Shown piece by piece: positions 32,480-43,891 of a stretch of 64,000 nucleotides of DNA. The translations under genes were made by a program, and so were the position numbers. Every line of letters begins with the position of its first letter. Within the stretch, counting starts at the first letter, position 1. The notes below the pieces were generated by a model. The model was not told where the DNA came from, ran no database searches, and saw only the letters and a program-made list of their open reading frames with translations. The stretch is from Diphasiastrum complanatum (taxonomy: Eukaryota > Streptophyta > Lycopodiopsida > Lycopodiales > Lycopodiaceae), in assembly GCA_029204225.1 (NCBI GenBank), contig MU832046.1:26128-90127 (forward strand). The letters run 5' to 3'.

Positions 32480-33038
32480 ACATCAAGCTAGAATCTGGAA
32501 CTGGAAAAAACCCTTTTTCAAATGTAGATGTGGTGAAAAGTGTAAAACTAGTTTTTCCATCATTTGGTTTGCTCATGCTATATGGTTCATTATGAATGGC
32601 CTTGCCAAATTTTTTCTTGGTGCTTCTCTCCAAAATCAGATAAACGCCTTCTTCATGTGGCTAAATAAACCTGCTATGGATGTTGTAAAATTGCAAATTA
32701 ATTTCTCTTTATCCGCCAATACATGACTGATGCCTCTATTGAACTTGCTAAAGTCTCTTCCACCAAATTACTTGCACCTTTGGGAGATGCCGAGAACATC
32801 CGAGAGATAGAATGCCTCTTAAAACGTCTCAGTTTTTCTACCCTTGAAGACAAGTACTTCCATAATCAAACAAAAGGACGGGCTCTTTTAATTTGAACAA
32901 TCCAAACTCAGTCATTTACGATTCAGGAACTGGAAAGAAAAAGCGTGTTTCAGATTTCAAAGCAAAGGAAGGACAGAGCAGTGGCAACAAAGATGACTTA
33001 CCAATCAAAAAGCTGAATTTTTACAGATCCTAATCGAT
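32480..33038 (+). pseudogene. Short unrecognised coding remnant
   Basis: About 32718-32896 contains one frame without stops (motifs ELAKVSSTKLLAPLGDAENI and SFSTLEDKYFHNQTKGRALL) that looks protein-like. The same frame stops at 32897. A different frame continues to about 33000. It may belong with the frame at 33039-33794. No family is recognised. Confidence 0.3.
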
Positions 33039-33794
33039 GTGCAGGATGAAGAAGGAATAGTTAGAAGACAAATCAGTGTTTCAGCAATCGGACGTCTCCA
33101 ATTTTTCACTAGTAGCGACTCAGGAAGACTTTTTTTGCATTTATGTTACCGAAATAGAGTATTTGAGTTTATCCATGTGAAGTATTTTTACACTCACGTT
33201 TTACGCAGAAATTTTGGTATTGTTGACAAACTCTTTTATGATATTATTTTCGGTTGGACTTACCTACCGAATGTCAAAAGTGAATGGTATTTTCCTTATG
33301 ATGTGTTTTGCCAGTTTGATATAGATAACCTTGATCCTTGTTAATGTTACACTTTTAACTGTTTCAAGAACTTTATCTCTGATAAATTTGGCCGTGTCGT
33401 TTGCACAGACTGTAAGATTATTAAGAGTTCTCTTTTACGAAAATCTTTAGAAAAAGGCCTAAATCATATAACTCTAAGACAAGCTAATGTGAATGAAGTC
33501 AATTTGGAGCTCTATGATGGATGGTTTAAACTTATGGGACTCCTTCCTTCTTATGATTCTTTAGATAGTAATACAAAAAAGGAGCATGCTACTTTTTGTA
33601 AGAGAATTGCTTTAAGTCATATGAGAAAGGGTAAATGGCTTCATAGAAATACTGGGTCTCTTTCTAAATATAGGATTGAAAAAGATCAGCTACTTTGGCT
33701 TACAAACTCCCTTTACGTGAATGGTATTGATAAAGCACAACATAATTCATGTTTCATGTGTAAATTCTTCGCACAAAATTTGGCCATTAAATGA
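33039..33794 (+). pseudogene. Unrecognised frame with KGLNH motif, one stop
   Basis: A single frame runs about 250 codons with one TAA near 33343. It contains a Cys-rich stretch (CYTFNCFKN, VVCTDCK) and then LEKGLNHITLRQANVNEV and a C-terminal block with QHNSCFMCKFFA. The KGLN motif is reminiscent of the region before the RT core in Penelope-like elements, but no RT catalytic motif follows, so that link is only a guess. Aromatic-rich, protein-like composition supports a real former gene. Downstream it is cut by a copia fragment on the other strand. Confidence 0.45.
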
Positions 33795-33829
33795 CTCAAC
33801 AGTCTAGATTTTACTCCTTTTCCTAACAG

Positions 33830-34143
33830 TCAATCTAATTGCCTTCTTTCAACGTCGTACTTTGCCTTGAATAGCCATTTGCATGGAATTGTGTAGTCCT
33901 TTGGTAGCTCAGTGATTGTCCATGCTTGATTCTCCATCAGAGAATCAAATTCGGTGTCCATCGCTGCTTTCCATTGGTCAGCATCAGGAGTAGACATTGC
34001 TTCAGAAACCGCGTTTGGTTCCTGCACAAAGTAGCAAGCCGGATCATCCATAAATCTGGATGGAGGCTGTTTAGACCTGTTCGACCTTCTGGGTTGAACT
34101 TCGTTCTTCTGATGTGGGTTGACTCATTGAGGTTCTGACTCAT
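33830..34143 (-). pseudogene. Copia RT N-terminal fragment
   Basis: The minus strand encodes ADQWKAAMDTEFDSLMENQA and KDYTIPCKWLFKAKYD, the conserved start of copia RT. It is preceded by a linker with a frame change near 34060. The fragment is about 310 bp, with no other part of the element attached on either side, so it is a relic inserted or left between two other remnants. Confidence 0.85.
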
Positions 34144-34176
34144 TGTCTAAGTCATACTCGAATTCTTATTATCTTC

Positions 34177-35985
34177 TTTGCAGATTTAGCACGACCTATA
34201 TACAAATTAACTATTGTTCCTATTTGGACAATAGAGGCGTTAGAAGCCTTTGAAAAATTAAAAAAAGCATTATCTTCAGCACCAATACTGCGTTCTCCAG
34301 ATTGGACATTAGAGTTTCATGTTCATACGGATGCCTCAAAATATGCCATTGGATCAGTTTTGACGCAGCCAGGTGACTATAAGAAGGATTATCCTATACG
34401 ATTTGCAAGCAGACAACTTACAAATCCAGAGAAGAATTATTCAACAACAGAACGTGAAGCGCTAGCCATGATTTTTTCTGTTCAAAAATTTCGTCACTAC
34501 CTCATGGAAACGCATTTTGCATTTTATATGGATCATCAACAATTACTTTACTTGGTAAATAAGACGTGTAATACTGGACGTATTGCAAGATGGTTATTAT
34601 TATTGACTGAATTTGACTTTCGAATTGTGGTCAGAAAGAGGAAGCAACATTATCTAGCCGATCACATTTCACGAATTGAATCTGCACCAGTTAATACTGA
34701 AGTGGATGATGAACTGCCAGATGCTGCGTTGTTCTATGTTGAAGTAGTACCTGAGTGGGCGACAAATATTGTTGAGTACCTGATGCTAGGACAGCCGAAT
34801 GACTCTTTGACAAAAGTACAGAAAAGACAATTGATTCATAAGGCTCAAACTTATCAATTAATTGTAGGACAATTGTATCGTCGTGGATCATATAATATTT
34901 TACGAAGATGTGTTTTACCGCATGAAGTACCAGATTTAATCATGTTTTCACATGATGGCATGGGTGGAGGACATTTCTCTACAGATATTATTGTTTGCAA
35001 ACTTTTGCAATCCGGTTGTTGGTGGCCTACGTTTCATAAGGACACAGAAAATTTTATTCAGACATGTGATGTCTGCCAGCGAGCACGACGGCCTACTCGA
35101 CAGAATTATGAACCCTTACATCCGGTTTTATCGCAAGCACCGTTTGAAAAATGGGGACTGGATTATGTTGGTCCTATTCATCCCATTGCGCAAGGATCTC
35201 AGGCCCGATACATTATCGTCACAACTGATTATATGACCAAGTGGGTTGAAGCCAAAGCTATCAAAGTGGCTGATGCGAAATCTACAACCAAGTTTCTATA
35301 TGAAAACACTATAATCAGATTTGGATGTCCGATCGAGATTGTCAGTGATCGGGGTACACACTTTGTTAATCAAACAATAAAGTGTTTACTATAAGATTTT
35401 TTTGCTATACACAGATTTAGTAGTCCCTATTATCTTAGAGGGAATGGCCAAGCTGAATCTTCCAATAAGATTCTCTACACCATTATGACAAAGATAGTTG
35501 AAGCAAGTCGGTCTGATTGGGAACATAAACTGTATGCAGCATTATGGGCATTCAGAACCGCTTACAAAAATAGTACAACTCAAACACCTTTTTAACTAGT
35601 TTATGGTCAAGATGCTGTTATGCCAATTGAATTTTTAACGCATAGCAGCAACAGAATGATTAAATGATGATCAGGCTTTACAACTTCGTCATGAAGCATT
35701 GCACAAATTATGTGAAACCCGATTGATGGCAGTTCATGCCTTAGCAGTAGAGAAAGCCCGCGCAAGGCATGGCACGATCGTCGATTGCACAAGAAAGATC
35801 TGGAAGCAGGAGATCTTGCATTGATGTACAAAACCAAGCTGATCAAGGGTAAGTTGAAGTTTACTGGTGATGGCCCGTATAAAGTAAAGGAAATCCTGAA
35901 CTATGGTGCAGTAATTCTTGAGCACTTGGATGGAAAACGATTTGATACTCCGGTAAATGACAGTTGATTACGCAAATTTTGGCAG
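34177..35985 (+). pseudogene. Ty3/gypsy RNase H and integrase, 5' truncated
   Basis: The frame is open from 34177 to 35394. The RNase H part shows VHTDASKYAIGSVL, STTEREALAM, YMDHQQLLY and LADHISR. The integrase zinc module has HDGMGGGHFS and CDVCQRA. The core has EKWGLDYVGPI, VTTDYMTKWVEAKA and IEIVSDRGTHFVNQ. After a stop at 35392 the core continues with SSPYYLRGNGQAESSNKI, and a stop at 35594-35596 and further breaks precede the C-terminal part (AGDLALMYKTKLIKGKL, GPYKVKEIL, LRKFW). RT and gag are absent upstream, where a copia scrap abuts. It is a different lineage from the gypsy at 2285-13306, without a chromodomain. Confidence 0.9.
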
Positions 35986-36769
35986 CCTGCTCCGCCAGTT
36001 CAGCAAGTTAGAAAAAAAAAAAAAAAAAGGAAAGACTGATGAGCAAAAGTCAGCAAGTCATCAGCATAAGGAAAATGAAGCACAATATTTTTATGAAAAA
36101 TGCCTTAGAAAATCATTGTTTTGGGTAGATTTGGCCGATACAATATCAGAAACCTTCGCTGAGCTCTCAGACTGTACATCCACCCTTGATTTATCTAAAT
36201 TGAGGTGGGCGAAGGTTTCTGACAAGAGAAACTTCAATTTTTGAGTCAGGCGAATGTTCAGTGATATGCCATTTTGGGAACCTTTGCCGAGCATCATAAC
36301 CTCATTATGAACCTTCGCCGACCTGGCTAGATGATCTTAAAATGTCAAAATTAGGTTGTCCATAGGTTCAGATTGTGAAAAAATGTATTTATGACAGTAC
36401 CTGGGCGAAGGATCCTCCTGGGCGAAGGTTCATCCTTCGCCAGCCCTGGAAAACGTTCGCCTGATAGGTTCATCTTTCACCGAGATTTTTATAGTCTATT
36501 TTTACATCATTGTACATGCCTGCAAATTTTTGTTCAGAACTGATTAGTCCAACTACTATTCAGTGTAATGGACCCACCAAATTCACCTATAAGTTGGTTG
36601 AATTCGATTCATTCCTCACTTGTGGTAGCGAAGCTCTTGCGAATTTTTCTTGCGACCAAAGCCTTCCAAATTTCCTTTATTGCCTTCTGATACACTTTCA
36701 CAGGTTATAATTCCTTTCTGATCATCATATCTTCTACCGATACTTCCTAGTCTCCGCGCTATACTATCC
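35986..36769 (+). other. Spacer with A tract and repeated CGAAGG motifs
   Basis: A 16-17-base A run lies near 36008. Between 36150 and 36480 the motif GGCGAAGGTT or its complement AACCTTCGCC occurs about eight times. A perfect GGCGAAGG-TTCAT-CCTTCGCC hairpin lies at 36421-36441. No gene is seen. It lies between the gypsy integrase and the coiled-coil frame on the same strand. Confidence 0.6.
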
Positions 36770-38544
36770 ATCGTGATGTCCCATCTGCAACGGACATCAT
36801 GATTCTTCCTAGCACAAGCATGGTCACTCAGTGGATGACCTTGTAGAGCCTCTACTTACTGTAATGGGTATTCATGAGAGAGCCTTTTCGAGATGCATCA
36901 ATATGGATTTCATCACTCTTGCCTTCAGTACGTGGAAGGAAGAGAAATCCAAGTTTTATAGCACCTTCCAAGGAGTCACACACAAGGTGCGTGTCAATGA
37001 GGCCGCACTTGCAGCTATAGGAATCTCATCCGGTATGCAAGCCTCACCCAATCACAAGCATGCCAAATAGGCTATCAAGCCATACATTGACCTCACCAAT
37101 GATCTGCACTAGACTAATGATGGCTGAATCATTTCCTGATGGTTGGCAACCTCAGGAAAGACCGCATCACATCTCAAATCCTTCATAGGATAGTGGAGTC
37201 CCACACAAAGTTGGCCAAAGCCCCTCTTGAACCATATAACTGGTTCAAGACTGTTTCTGGTGAGCTCAAACGAGCTATTAAGGCCAATACAAAACAACAG
37301 TTTGCCGCTGGCTCTCTATTGTCTCTCTTAGCCGCTTCTCACTTAGAAAAAAAAACCCATGGCTTCCACCTGGATTCTGTGCTTTCGGTTTATGAAGTAG
37401 CACCGGCCGAGTCATCTCATCAGGCCTCAAGTTGTCATTGTCCATGCAGCGAGATCGTAATTCCTGACTCGCCTTCTGCGTCACAACGTCGCACTAGGCA
37501 TACCTCATCAACTGTGCTTCCACCCCCTGTTGCTGTTCGCACTGAACTTTCCATTCTCCTCGTCTCTACTCCCATACAAGGACAGTTTGTGACAATTGGG
37601 CCTACCATTCCCATCACAGCTGCCCAGGCCGCCTCACCCCCGCACACCGAAGCAACCTCACCCAACACACAGTTCTTCATGGATATGTTCGATGATTTCG
37701 ACCCCCTTGGGGCCACCAAAATCTTTGAAATGCCCAAGAGCCCAACGCCCTTTGAACCCCAATCCCCTGGAAGAGGATTCAGGCATATCCATGAGTCTAC
37801 TATTGGTGTCGAAGATGCCAGTCAGCAACCACCCACACAAGGTAGCCCAGCCACACTTCGGGTCGACACAGCTCTAAAGTCACCAAAGCAGTTCGACGCC
37901 ACGGTGCCTGAAGGGTTTGAAGAAGAGGATACTTTTGAAGAAGAAGAGACCTTGGCACCTATTCCACGCCTACCAAGGATAGTACCTGCTGCTGCCACCT
38001 CCACGACCGTCGATTCTGGTGATGCTCTCGGGTTAGTTTCAAGCCTTGGGCAAGTGGTCTAGTCTATGCTGGATAAGAAGAAGGAAATGGAGTAGAGGAT
38101 CTCTGATCTAGGATCCAAAAGCACTCTGATTAGCCAAAAAATTGTCCAGCTGGATCGAGAGGTGAAGATAGCCAAGCAACATGAAGAAAAGGCTGAAAGC
38201 GAAAAGACATTGGCCCAACAACAAGCTGATTGCTTGGAAACCTACATCAGCTCCCTGCAAAACGCCCTGACAACCGCACAGGATCAGGTAGATAAGGTAG
38301 TGCAAGAGGCCAAGCAACAGGTGCAGCTGCTGAAGGGGCAATTACAGATGGTGGAACAAGATCGCACACGGCTTTAAGGTGAATTGGATGTGACCACTCT
38401 TGAGCGTGATGCCTATCTGCAAACACAAATACCCGATCATCCGGTCACACCGACGGAGATTGCATATTTATTCAAGAAAGTGGAAACATACAAAGTGGCC
38501 CTTCAGGGATTCCAAGGCCGCTTTGATAGGTTCAAAGGAGCAGC
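36770..38544 (+). pseudogene. Coiled-coil reading frame, copy 1, 5' part
   Basis: An unrecognised protein. An N-terminal piece (36831-37070) has INMDFITLAFSTWKEEK and is followed by stops and frame changes. From ATG 37139 one frame runs 307 codons: a Pro/Ser/Thr-rich linker, then an acidic tail (FEEEDTFEEEET). It continues in the same frame past TAG stops at about 38060 and 38093 and a TAA near 38375 into a long coiled coil (QQADCLETYISSLQNALTTA, KQQVQLLKGQLQM). It then reaches LERDAYLQTQIPDHPVTPTE and FQGRFDRFKGAA, where the GC-rich composite is inserted. All three stops sit where copy 2 or the heptad pattern suggests glutamine codons. Confidence 0.6.
38540..38544. repeat. Left target duplication GCAGC of the composite
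   Basis: GCAGC at 38540-38544 recurs at 50167-50171. Removing one copy and the insert rejoins the coiled-coil frame as it is found uninterrupted in copy 2 near 55812-55820. Confidence 0.85.
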
Positions 38545-39717
38545 TGTTGTAAAGCTACATTTACAAGCTTTACTTCCGGCGCCAATAGCGCCCATGCTGG
38601 TCCCGGCGCCACTGTGACCAGAATCCAGCCGGCGCCAAGTTCCTATGGCTGAAAATCTTTGATCGGGTCTAGCGAAGTCCAGAGAGCTCAGATCGATGTG
38701 CAATCACCTCACACGATCTAGGCATGATTAAAGGAAGCCTGGGGATCAGTAAAATATAGAGAGAGAATATGACTTTCTAGAGAGAGAGAAATGTGCTTTA
38801 CCAGCCTGGGTAGAGTGCTTGGTATGAGGGGGGTGCCGAATCCCACCAATACTATAGGGGAGTGCGGGTTGTGACTCAGGGCGAGCTCCAACCAAGTCTC
38901 AGCCTCCCTTGCTGGAATGTTGTCATGGCTCTCGCCTTGGCATGCTAGCGCCCCGGAGACTAGGGTCGGTCACACATTTGAAATGTAACATTCTCAGATT
39001 TTTCAAGAAAGTGGGATTTTTCTCAAACTGACTCTGATTACCTTCTGGGCTTCAGTGTTCGATAAAAGCGCTAGTTGTAAGCCCGCTTCAAATTTTTAAG
39101 TTGGCACATAGCTGAGGGTCGTATCCCGGGATACCAGCGGTATGCCGTTGGGACCATTCGGCTTGTGGCGCCAGCGGCATGCTGTCCGAATCATTTGGTC
39201 CAAGAACTGGTTGTCTCCATATCTGTCATGGCTTGTGGTTCTGAGTATTCCTTGCATGAACGTGAATGGGTTAAGCTCTTGGGGAACGGGCTCTAACCTG
39301 TCGGCTGAGTTGGATGGCTTGCTTGGGTGGAAGTTACCTGTTTATGGCTGTCCAGTCTGGCGTGGCGCCAGGTTGGCTTCCAGCACTCATGACAAAGCTT
39401 TCAGTTGGTTAAGTCTGATGTAAGTCAGACAGCTTGCTTGGAATGGATGTTAGTCATTGGTAACGAAGCTTCGAGTTGGTTAAGTTTGATGTATGTTGGG
39501 CGGCTTGCTTGGAGGGAAGTCACCCACATCGGGACCCCCGATCTGGCATGGCACCAGGTTGGATCTCAATGTTGGTTTTTTGGAACTTCAAGTTGGTTAA
39601 GTCTGATTGTTGTTGGCGAGTCGACTGCTTGTATGTCAAGTGGGTTTGGATGGCAAGAGTTGAAGGCTGGGAAGCTAAGTCATGGTTCCCGGCTCCCTTT
39701 GGGATGCCTGCGCTACA
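38545..39717 (+). repeat. LTR a of the composite (1173 bp)
   Basis: It starts TGTTGTAAAG and ends GCGCTACA, two bases before a primer site at 39720. U3 begins with a TTGTAAAG-CTAC-like hairpin (one changed base here) and GGCGCC clusters. The 3' half holds three or four diverged repeats of GTTGGTTAAGTTTGATG. Confidence 0.85.
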
Positions 39718-42028
39718 TGTGGTATCAGAGCCGACTGGCCGGTTAGCAATGCGGATCTCAAGGAAATGACCACTGTTTGGGGTTCATCAGGATAACTATT
39801 GTGCAAGGTGTTGCCCATAGTGTAAGCACGGGTGCATCCACGGTCGGGGTGGTCGGCAGAATGGGGGACTTGATGAGTCAAAGTATTGCCCTCAAGGTGT
39901 AAGCACAATCAGTTCTCACGGTTCAGGCCTGGCACTATTTGCACGTAGGACGGATGAGGCAAAGTGCTGCCTAGGTAGGTGAAAGCACGGTCTGTACCTT
40001 CTGGGGTGCGGGGCGACATATTCGAACTATACGGGTTAATCATTGATATAGAGATGTTGCTCGAATTCGGGTGTAAATCACGGGTGGTTTGCTGCCGATG
40101 TGGGATAGTTGCCGATCGTTTAGGTATAAGGGCTATCGACCAAAAAGTGGTGGGGCGTGACTGAGGCAATGTGCTGCTTAATGGTGAAAGCACGGATAGT
40201 TGGAGGGGTGTCCTATGTGGGCTGATTCTGTGATCGATTTGTATGGGCGCGGCCAGGCAAAGGTCCGTTGGCAGGACCATCTCAAAGGGGGATCTTGTCT
40301 TTGTTACCTGTTAGTAAACCTGCCTGAGTGTCTTACTTGTATGTATTTGTGGTGAGTCTTAGTACTCGTGCTTTGTCTGGTTTGCATGATTGCTTGTGAT
40401 ATAAGGAGCTGATGGCTCGAGAAGGAACCTTTCTTTTGAAGGCTGATACCATCAAACAAAGAGGACTACAAAATCTGTGGAGTGGATTTGCAGTTCAAGT
40501 ACTCGCACGTGAACGACAACGAAACGACTCAATGTTTGCAAAGGATGGATGGCTAGCCTGTTTCTTGGGTTAATTTAATTTGCGACAACGCCCGCCAAAC
40601 GCAAGCAGGAAGTCAAAAGTTGGAAAGGACAATTTCAGAAGAGATCTTCTATGGAGCAGTTGGTCTTCATTTTGGGACGGCCACCTTCAGAACTAAAACT
40701 CACTGAGCATGGGTGATATCCAGTATCAGTTGGGTTTTTCCTCAAAGGGGAAAGACTAGGATCCTCTTCAGAGATTGGCAACAAGTTGGATCGAGCCATA
40801 ATCCTAGCAGATGGGAAGCAAAGTGTTGGAAAGGCTTTTTGTTCGAAGAACTCTACTCTAAGTCCGATCAGTTGATTTTATAAGTGGAGGAGAACTATCA
40901 AACACACCTCTCTCTTGGGGCAAATTTTGAATGAAAGTTGATCAAAACGGGGGCAAATTCAAGGTGACCTAGCCATACTCACACGAGAAGACTGGCAAAC
41001 TTTGGACCTAATAAGTTGACAAGTTTTTGTTGTGGAAAGGAAAGCTTGTTATAGGCTTTCTCTGGACCAACAATGATGAGGAAACATATGAGTACGCTGG
41101 CTTGTGTTACGTGTAAGGCAGCTGATCAATGAAGGAATTGTGAAAGTTGAGTCTTGCATGAGAGACTTGGTATTTCGAACGAACGCTAAGGGACAGTTCG
41201 TGTTGAGATCGGACTAGTGCAAACTCTGGGTGCATGTGTCTGATTCAAAGAGAGCTACTTGAAGCCAAGCTCGATGTACACTTCTTGTTTTGACCGTGAG
41301 GCAACTGACCAGTGATGGAATTGTGAAAGTCAAGTTTTGCGCGACGGACATGGTGCTTCAAACAAACGCGAAGAGATAGTTCGTATGCGGATCAAACTGG
41401 TGCGACCCTTTGGCTTTCCACGAGGTCAATGGTTACATTTGGGCTGATTCAAATAGCTACTTCAAGCTAAGTGAGAGGTGCATTGCGGAGTACTCAATCT
41501 TTGCCTACCTTAAAGAGCCAAGAAGGAAATGTATCAAGATCAGGCTGGGACAAGGAGAGAAATCAAGGTGCAGAAGCAACAAGGCACGGAGTGGACCATA
41601 AAGTGGGCAATCAAACCATAAATCCTTCGGCTCAGGGATCCTTGATACCTGTGTGGAACTGATCAAATCTGGAGCTCAGGGAGCTCAACACAAAGTGCAT
41701 CAAGGACAAATCAGGAGTCAGAAGCAATAGGGGCGAACATTTCAAAAAAAGGCCTTTGTCACTAGTTAATAAGGTTCTTGGGTTTTACGAAAGCGATATA
41801 AAATCTACGCTTTTCCCAGACAAAGAGATATTTTAAGTTATGTAATTTTTCAGTACAAAGAGCTGAGCCTCCGACTTGTGGTGTGCCAACGTCAATGCTA
41901 ATAAAAAGTGGCCAGTAAATTGAGTATTGTGCCAAGTAGCTTAAATGTACAGCTATTTTAATTGGGACATACCTTTACTTTAATCTGACATCTGATGAGG
42001 ACATCAGATTTTATAAAGGTGGGGTGGA
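39718..42028 (+). other. Internal region 1 of the composite, non-coding
   Basis: It begins with a primer site (39720-39732), then four GTGCTGCC...AAGCAC hairpin units between about 39800 and 40195. The remainder matches internal region 2. It ends with the ATCTGATG-AGGA-CATCAGAT hairpin at 41990-42009 and the polypurine tract before 42029. A 63-codon frame at 41410 is shared with the other copy, but has no recognised domain. Confidence 0.7.
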
Positions 42029-42646
42029 TGTTGTAAAGCTACCTTTACAAGCTTTACTTCTGGCGCCAGCATTGTCCTCGGCGCCAGCAGCGCCCCTGCT
42101 GCATCCGGTGCCAGCGTCGCTCCCGGCGCCACTGTGACCAGAATCCAGCCGGCGCCAAGTTCCTATGGCTAAAAATCTTTCGGGTCTAGCGAAGTCTAGA
42201 GAGCTCAGATCGATGTGCAATCACTTCACACGATCTAGGCATGATTAAAGGAAGTCTGGGGATCAATAAAATCTAGAGAGAGAAAATTTTAGAGAGAGAA
42301 AAATGTGCTTTACCAGCCTGGGTAGAGTGCTTGGTAGAAGGGGGGGGGTGCCGAATCCCACCAATACTATAGGGGAGTGCGGGTGTTGTAAATCTACCTT
42401 TACAAGCTTTACTTCCGGCGCCATGGGCGCCAACATCGCCCCTGCTGCTCCCGGCGCCAACGGTGTCGGCGCCGCTCCTGGGGCCACTGTGATCGAAATC
42501 CAGCCGGCGCCAAGTTCCTATGGCTGAAAATCTTTGATCGGTTCTAGCAGAGTCCAAAGAGCTCAGATCGATGTGCAATCACCTAACATGATCTAGGCAT
42601 GATTAAAGGAAACCTGGGGAGAGCTACTTGAAGCCAAGCTCGATGT
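42029..42646 (+). repeat. Partial LTRs b and c in tandem
   Basis: LTR b stops after 355 bp, within GGGGAGTGCGGG, and LTR c starts there with TGTTGTAAATC. LTR c stops after about 235 bp, near CCTGGGGA, and is followed by about 25 bases identical to internal sequence near 41249 (GAGCTACTTGAAGCCAAGCT). Then LTR d starts. These sharp joins between non-adjacent parts of one family indicate recombination or template switching. Confidence 0.8.
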
Positions 42647-43891
42647 TGTTGTAAAGCTACCTTTACAAGCTTTACTTCCGGCGCCATCGGCGCCAGCTAT
42701 GTCCCCGGCGCTAGCAGCGCCCCTGCTGCTCCCGGCGCCAACGGCGCCTGCGCCGCTCCCGGCGCCACTGTGACCAGAATCCAGCCGGCGCCAAGTTCCT
42801 ATGGCTGAAAATCTTTGATCGGTTCTAGCGAAGTCCAGAGAGCTCAGATCGATGTGCAATCACCTCACACGATCTAGGCATGATTAAAGGAAGCCTGGGG
42901 ATCAATAAAATCTAGAGAGAGAAAATGACTTTCTAGAAAGAGAAAATCCTAGAGAGAGAAAAACGTGCTTTACCAGCTTGGGTAGAGTGCTTGGTATGAG
43001 GGGGGGTGCCGAATCACACCAATACTATAGGGGAGTGCGGGTTGCGACTCAGGGCGAGCTCCAACCAAGTCTCAGCCTCCCTTGCTGGAATGTTGTCATG
43101 GCTCTCGCCTTGGCATGCTAGCGCCCCGGAGACTAGGGTCGGTCACACACTTGAAATGTAACCTTCTCAGATTTATCAATAAAGTGGGATTTTCCTCAAA
43201 CTGACTCTGATTACCTTCTGGGTTTCAGTGTTCGGTAAAAGCGCCAGTTGTAAGGCCGCTTTCAAAAATTTTAACTTGGCACATAGCTGAGGGTCGTATC
43301 CCGGGACGCCAGCGGTATGCCGTCGGGACCATTCGGTCCGTGGCGCCAGCGGTATGCTGTCGGGACCATTTGGTCCAAGAACTGGTTGTTTCCATATCTG
43401 TCGCGGCTTGTGGTTCTGAGTGTTCCTTGCATGAACGTGAATGGGTTAAGCTCTTGGGGAACGGGCTCTAACCTGTCGGCTGAGTTGGATGGCTTGCTTG
43501 GGTGGATGTTACCTGTTTATGGCTGTCCAGTCTGGCGTGGCGCCAGGTTGGCTTCCAGCGCTCGTGACGAAGCTTTCAGTTGGTTAAGTCTGATGTAAGT
43601 CAGACCGCTTGCTTGGAATGGATGTTACTCGTTTGTAACGAAGCTTCGAGTTGGTTAAGTTTGATGTATGTCGGGCGGCTTGCTTGGAGGGAAGTCACCC
43701 ACGTCGGGACCCCCGATCTGGCATGGCGCCAGGTTGGATCTCAATGTTGGTTTTCGGAACTTCAAGTTGGTTAAGTCTGATCGTTGTTGGCGAGTTGGCT
43801 GCTTGTATGTCAAGTGGGTTTGGATGGCAAGAGTTGAAGGCTGGGAAGCTAAGTCGTGGTTCCCGGCTCCCTTTGGGATGCCTGCGCTACA
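42647..43891 (+). repeat. LTR d of the composite (1245 bp)
   Basis: Full length, the same length as LTR e, and near-identical to it. It contains the 8-bp tip hairpin, a GGCGCC-rich segment (about 42680-42795), a tandem GGTATGCYGTCGGGACCAT pair (about 43313-43372) and three GTTGGTTAAGTYTGAT repeats. A primer site starts at 43894. Confidence 0.88.

Noticed and set aside
37278-38004. Antisense frames opposite the coiled-coil protein
   Set aside because: Shadows of the Pro/Ser-rich plus-strand frame; no domain.
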